The notes below the pieces were generated by a model that searched no databases, had not been told where the DNA came from, and saw nothing but the letters and a program-made list of their open reading frames with translations. The translations under genes and the position numbers were made by a program. A DNA stretch of 64,000 bases, from assembly GCA_963682175.1 (NCBI GenBank), contig OY821771.1, positions 33,314,201-33,378,200 of the forward strand, in the 5' to 3' direction. This document shows, piece after piece, positions 58,639 to 64,000 of the stretch (the stretch's first letter is position 1; each line of letters begins with the position of its first letter). This DNA is from Triglochin maritima. Its lineage: Eukaryota; Streptophyta; Magnoliopsida; Alismatales; Juncaginaceae.

Positions 58639-61400
58639 TTTATTTTGTTTAACTTAATTTCTTTTGATGTTGTTTTTCTTCATAAACTTATTTTCCTCCT
58701 TTTTCTATGTTTAGAGTTTAGAAATTTGTCTCAAATAATTTAGTTATGTTTCAAGCATAAACCTAGAGGAGTCGTGTTTAGTCTTGAATTTGGATTACCG
58801 GAAAGTTTCATTTATTACTTATGCAGACAGGAACTGGTCATTTTTCTCCTGTTGGTGGATATCATGCTGGCAGAGATAAGGTGCTCATTCTGGATGTTGC
58901 CCGCTTCAAATATCCCCCTCATTGGGTTACAACTCAACGGAGAACTAGATGAACAAGCTTATTTTAGTTAATTATGTATAATATATTTGAGCTTTTCACT
59001 ATTTTGAGACATGATAATGGCAATCTTATAGAAGCTTAAGGTCCCATTTTGGCATTGTTACTAACGTACCACCTCATGTAGTTTAGCATTATCAAGAGAA
59101 GGATCGTTAAAAAATGTATTATCAAGAGAAGGTCCAACTGAGGGGGTGTTGCCTATTGTCTCATTTCGACATGCCTTTATTTCCCACTGCATCCCCCCAA
59201 TGAGTTTAAATGTTTTATTTTGTATATGTTTTTGCACCTCCTTAGATTTGTTCTTCTTGAATCAATTCTTTTGAAATCTTTTCCCAATATTTATTGCATA
59301 AGTTTGAGAATTTGTTTTCTACCTTACCTTAATTTCAACTTTTTTTTATTTTATACTTATTCTTCTGAAATGATAATGATATATATATTTAGTTTCATTT
59401 ATTTTTTAATCTTATTTGCTTTGATTGGAGAGTATTTTTGAAATTAATACCTTGGTAGAATCAGGCTTCGTCCTTGCCTTTTCCCTTGCTAGGTGTTTTG
59501 AAAGTCTTATTGCTTGGTATTACTTATTGCATCGATAACTTCAGTGTTTTTGAAAATTTAAGTATGGAATGACATATGAAACTTTTCTTCAGGTTCATGC
59601 TAGTCTCAAGGCTTCCGAAAGCACCATCGTTGTTGTACACCCTGGTAAGCCCAACTCAGATTGGTCAAACAGAATGTGCTTAGTGTTTGAATAAGTTTCC
59701 ATAAATTTATGATAGAACTTATGTGGTGCTACTTTTAAAGATCACTAAAAGTTTCTCAAGGCTCAATTTGGTTCTGTCAAGTTAGGAGAGAAGCTTGTCT
59801 TTGATTTTATGTTCATCTCAAATTTCAGTAAGAAGGATTTGGCTTGAGTAGGATTTGGCTGCTTGCAAGTTTCTAGTTGATGATTTTGCAGCAAGTAGAT
59901 AGTGTCATCTCTTGAGGTAGTGAGTGTGGATCCATGGAATTCATAAAAAAAAACTCTTAAGAAAGGAGATATACTGAAGTGTATAGTAGGCAATTAAATT
60001 TACCATATAAAGTAAAAAAAAACTTGGTTATTTGATCCACAGAGAGTTATCAACGGAAAATTAAGAATAACCTCAAACATAAATTTGGTTATTTGATGCT
60101 TATTTATGTTGGGTAAGATTCACCTTGGTATTTTGTGTTGTACAGCTTCGTGTCAGTACTGCTGTCTCTTAAATCCAACACTAGCATGTTTGTTTTGGCT
60201 TATCATGTGGTCCAAGATTGAGTTCTAGATTGAGCTCATTTTCCTCTGTTTATATACATTTTACAATTGCTTGTAACCCTTTTGTTTAATAAAATGGAAG
60301 CAGTTTTCTTGTAATTGGTTTATTGTGCATGCTGTTCAAAACATATTGGATTCTATTTGTCGAAGATCCACAAGGCAATGTAAATAAAAGGCTACTTATG
60401 CAGATGAAATCAGGCAGATCTTCAGCTTAAAAGTCTGATGATAGGCTTCCTAATGAGTTGCGGTAATTTTCATGAACCAGTACAATAGTAGTAATGTTTG
60501 AATTTGATGGGAGTACTATTGGTATATTTGGTGTTTAAAATTTGGTTGGGGTACAAGTGGTATGCTTGGTTAGGACTTACGACAGTGCCTGTTGAACTCC
60601 AAGTCCGAAGTCCACAAAAGCATCCCTTTCTAATCGATTTTTGTTCAAATCCATGACAATTTTATTGGGTTAAATAGGACTTCACTTTGTTTGCTCACTT
60701 TCCAACAAACTTCAGAATTGTTGCAAATAGTGTATCTCTACAAGTTCAAGGACTACTTGGGTGAGAAAGAAATCTGACTTCGACATTCACCTATGTAACA
60801 ATCCGTTGTTGATATGATGTTGTTATGTATTAATTTTGATTAAAATTAATTCTATTAATAAAAAGAAACTTACGAGGAATTCTACAAGTCAATAAATTTG
60901 GAAGAATTAGGACGCTCGTGAAATCTATTCTAACAATCAAACTCGATTTCCAACTTAGGTTGCATTTGTATGCTTCTTTGAGGTGATTTAATTTCCACAA
61001 TGGTCTTTTCAAGCGTATAGCATTTGAAATTCTATGATCCCCACCTCGCTCTTCCCTCACACAACTCCTAACTTGAAAACTAAACTTTTCTAATTGAAGG
61101 TGAACATTCCCACTCAAAGAGACCACTTTGTTTCTTTGTCCATTATTATTTGACTTATTTTCGTTTCGATCCATACAACATTTTTACAATTAACCCATCA
61201 CTTTGTAAATCCAACAATAACCTAAGGGTTGGGATTTGATTCTAAAACTTTCTTAAGGTTTTGCGTGGGATATTGGTTTCTTAGAAATCAATTAGTTTGA
61301 GTACACCAAAAATCGTATTATTAGTAGCAATTGACTAGTGTTGTGCTCAAGTTGTTTACTGCTTCTCGTACACGTTTTACTATTCAGTAATCTTTCAAAA
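58639..61400 (+). pseudogene. Truncated duplicate of the phytochelatin synthase locus
   Basis: Collinear with 27203-36330 but shortened by several deletions. It keeps the end of intron 3; the first 102 bp of exon 4 (58827-58928; His162 and Asp180 codons present, Met175 changed to Lys); intron 4 parts; all of exon 5 (59593-59644) with intact splice sites; part of intron 5; a damaged counterpart of the possible last exon (60339-60430); and 3' flank. Lost are the end of exon 4 with its donor, exons 6-8, and exons 1-3. It cannot make an enzyme. Sequence similarity is high by eye, so the duplication is fairly young. It lacks the LINE of intron 3 and the hAT-like element of intron 4. Confidence 0.92.
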
Positions 61401-62280
61401 CCACCATTACATCTATCACTCAAAGTTTACTTGGTCTTGATCTTGATTAGAGTCATAAGACTCCACCCAAAGGTCATTTTCTCGTTCAAATTGTTTATCT
61501 CCACTTGTTGTCTAACCAAAGTCAATGCGCACCACAAGGATCGAAGCAAGTGAGAAGAAGTCTTGGAAAATTAACTCCAAAAGGAAAGATGTCAAAGTGA
61601 TCCTTCTTGGGCCAAATAATCCGGTCAAAACGCACTAGTGTTTGACAGCAATGAGAATCCCAACCAAATTAACAAACACTATTCTTTGTTTCTTCACTCC
61701 CAATAACACAAGATTCATGACGCTGATAAATCCATAAAAAAACTCTTTTTCAACGTCTGTACTCGATCGATCACTTCTCCAGAACGCACAAAAGAGTGGG
61801 GATGAAATGATTCTAATGGAATGGGTTGTATCTTGAAGTTTAATTAAATTAACCAATTGATGTTGGTTCAGTCTAATAAAATAGTCAAGACTATATATTG
61901 AATCTTGGTAATCTCATTTGCATGTTTGAGATTTAAATGTGATGGATAGTAGAGTTGATAAAATAAAATAAAAAAGTTTAATAAATTAGTATCAATGCTT
62001 GTGTAATTAAGGACCAAACAATCTCATCCACGAATGCCATCGGAAAGAACCTTAACTATGCTTTTGAAAAATAAGAGAAATCGATCCTTTAGTATTATTT
62101 TCCAACCTTCATACATCCACAAGTCGGTTAATATATTACTTAGCAGGAACGTGATTGAGTTTGCTATAGCCTTGGATCTATTAGTAGGTATGATTTTAAA
62201 TCATATTTGCTTTGTTAGATCATAACTCATGCTTAGGCTAATCCAGAGTTTAGTGGGGGATTAGCATGGGGAAGAGGAGG
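61401..62280. other. Unassigned stretch
   Basis: No gene recognised. A 73-codon minus-strand frame at 61856-61635 has no known motif. Confidence 0.5.
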
Positions 62281-63448
62281 CGGAACAGTGACGGTGATGG
62301 GTGTAGGGGCCGGTTACTGTTGGTGTGTTGGGTTTGAGGAGAAAACCATCATTTTTCTTGATTCTTCTCTTCTTCACCCAAACTTCTCTAACTCTCTTCT
62401 TCTCTTCCGACGACTAGAGTTTGTGGAGGCGACTCCGGAGCGTGGAGGCGAGCTTGGAGTTGAGGAGACGCGAACGTGAGGTGTGTTGGAGCGGGGGTGC
62501 TGTCGGGCGTCGACGTGGAGCAAAACTCTGGTGTGCTCCGTCTTCTCCTTGAGGTATGCCGGCTTACTAGTGTGGTTTTATTGTTCCCCACGTTGGTGGG
62601 AAGTCGTGGTCGGTCGCGGGAGGTCGTAGACCTCGCCGGCGATGAGAGAACGACGTAAAATCCTTGGCTGGTGCAAGGTTGCTGTCGACCAACGGTCGAC
62701 CGGTGCCTTCGGGCGGTCGACCGATTTTACCTTTTTGCCCGACTTTAACAAACACCGGTCGAACGATGCCAATGTGGCGGTCGACCGGTTGCATGTGTGT
62801 TGGTGAGTTGGAGGCTTAATGTCGGATTTCGGTCGACCGTCCCTTGTTTTTAGGTCGACCGGAACTTAAGTATACTTTATGATTATGCATGTTGTTCGAC
62901 CGATTTATATATGATGTTCGACCGTTATATGACGTAGACTATTAGGATGACATTGGTACTTTTCGGTCGACCGGGACCCCTGAGTCGGTCGACCGAATAG
63001 ACTTATATGATTTTGACCTCGTATTCGATCGACCGGTTTTAGACTGTTGTTCGACCGTTTGGACTTAAGTGACGCGCAGAATAGTTCGACCGTTGTAGAC
63101 TTTCGGTCGACCGAACCTATTGGGGACGGTCGACCGGTTAGGCTCTTTCGGTTGACCGTTTGTGCGCAGAACTGAATTCATGGTCCTTGTGTTGTGTTAA
63201 CTATGTCCATAGAAACATGTGTCCTCGCTTAGAGCGTGAGCTGGGAGGTGACGGCGGGTACGTGCCCGTGTCTGCCCAGGGACCGCCGTGTGGAAGAGTG
63301 TGGACACTTGGGTCGCGCCACCTCCGTGTTGGACCGTGGTGTTACGTGTTGTTGCCTTACTCTCTGTAGAGTAGCAAACCTGAGGGATCGTGGATCACAA
63401 TGCGTGTTGACGCAAGGCTCGTGGAGCATGATGACCCTGCAGACTACG
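62281..63448. repeat. LTR-like fragment with GGTCGACC cluster, possibly related to solo LTR C
   Basis: GC-richer than its surroundings. A pyrimidine-rich tract (62345-62412) is followed by a GGTATGCC-containing segment and the palindrome cluster 62680-63150. A GGTATGCC followed by a cluster also occurs in reverse in LTR C (about 18810), which suggests relationship, but ends and duplications were not found. Confidence 0.45.
62680..63150. repeat. GGTCGACC palindrome cluster near the window end
   Basis: About nine exact GGTCGACC sites (for example in CGGTCGACCG near 62715, 62828, 62963, 62985, 63103, 63127) and many GTTCGACCG variants, irregular spacing. Confidence 0.85.
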
Positions 63449-63747
63449 TGTAGGATCGTGAGGGTCGGCTATGCTAATCACTTTTAAACTAATTACCTAC
63501 TCGTTTAACAATCAAAGATATGTGCAACGAAATTTAAACTAAACAAGCAAGTAAAGGGAAGATAATGCAAACCACAATGAGACAGGGGATTTTATAGAGG
63601 TTCGGCACCCCCACCCGGGTCCTAGTCCTCTCTTGCAAGCTCCGCTCGGATCACCGAGCTCCGTTCACGACTTCACTAACCACTCCCCGTTCCGGGCCGG
63701 AAGAGAACGCATTTACAATCTTCAAGCTCGCGAACAACCCTCGCCGA
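63449..63747 (-). repeat. Fragment of LTR family D, minus strand
   Basis: Begins TGTAGGATCGTGAGGGTC and is the reverse complement of about 50510-50807 (GGTTCGGCACCCC, CACTCCCCGTTCCGG, CGAACAACCCTCGCCGAG). It is cut off at 63747 by different sequence. Confidence 0.88.
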
Positions 63748-64000
63748 GTGATGCATTGCATACATTGCATCATATGTCTTTCATTTAGATTACTTTTACA
63801 TCAATAAATGCTACTAAGGTATGTGTTTAATCTTATTTACAGAATACATGGACCTAAATGCAATTTACCCACATCCCGAGCATAAACGCGTGCAAAAGAC
63901 TCATTTCTATCATAAAGACCAAGTTCAAGATTATCGGGTTACGAATGGAAATGTATCCAAGCATAAAAGCATTCAAGTCCTAATTGCAAAAAGAACAAGG
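63748..64000 (+). repeat. Start of another LTR-like sequence at the window edge
   Basis: Begins TGATGCATTGCATACATTG at the exact point where LTR D is interrupted and runs off the window. A TG start and an abrupt boundary suggest a retrotransposon LTR, but its other end is not visible. Confidence 0.4.

Noticed and set aside
60830..60900. Duplicate as a clean empty site for the 35.0-kb MITE
   Set aside because: About 25 bp of the right end of the MITE (GAATTCTAC...) remain, so it is an internal deletion, not an empty site.
61635..61856. 73-codon minus-strand frame near the duplicated locus
   Set aside because: No motif, no start context or neighbours to support it.
15420..63150. GGTCGACC clusters as CRISPR-like or tandem satellite arrays
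   Set aside because: Units are only 8-10 bp, spacing is irregular, and they lie inside plant LTRs; no array structure or associated genes.

Overview
This window is nuclear DNA of a flowering plant, most likely a eudicot. The evidence is one intron-rich host gene (phytochelatin synthase) set among nested plant transposons: Athila/Tat-like Ty3-gypsy elements, Ty1-copia, LINE, Mutator-like and hAT-type MITEs. No tRNA, rRNA or other host protein-coding gene was recognised. All positions and identities were read by eye; no alignments or searches were run.

Layout. 1-6.13 kb: a decayed gypsy element (+) with part of its 5' LTR, gag remnant, protease, and reverse transcriptase/RNase H/integrase with several inactivating lesions. 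6.13-11.79 kb: the 5' part of a related gypsy element on the minus strand (protease, gag, leader, primer site, LTR). 11.79-16.41 kb: the 3' part of a copia element, split by a gypsy solo LTR with target duplication ATCTT. 17.17-19.19 kb: a solo LTR of another family (duplication GATCT). 19.76-24.33 kb: a Mutator-like transposase remnant split by a 2.03-kb copia solo LTR (duplication CTCGC). 24.34-24.53 kb: a hAT-type MITE just upstream of the host gene.

24.76-33.4 kb: an apparently intact phytochelatin synthase gene of eight exons, giving 502 aa with Cys56, His162 and Asp180 in place. Intron 3 holds a LINE fragment. Intron 4 holds a 782-bp hAT-like element carrying a fragment of an auxin-receptor (TIR1/AFB-type) F-box gene. 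35.0-35.8 kb: a Mutator-type MITE. 36.57-46.38 kb: a gypsy element with gag and protease but no reverse transcriptase or integrase, a hAT MITE in its leader and a partly tandem 3' LTR. 46.4-48.3 kb: a possible CACTA-like element interrupted by a hAT MITE. 48.6-49.2 kb: another Mutator-type MITE. 49.3-50.8 kb: a solo LTR of a further family (duplication AATTA). 53.0-58.1 kb: a copia LTR fragment split by a composite minus-strand gypsy insertion (duplication GAGAC). 58.64-61.4 kb: a truncated duplicate of the phytochelatin synthase locus. 62.3-64.0 kb: LTR fragments.

Most notable points: the hAT-like element with an auxin-receptor gene fragment, and what may be its excision scar in the duplicated locus; clusters of the palindrome CGGTCGACCG in LTRs of at least three unrelated families, lying just upstream of a TATA box in two of them; an 18-bp palindrome in the gypsy LTR promoter and leader; and a possible alternative last exon of phytochelatin synthase.
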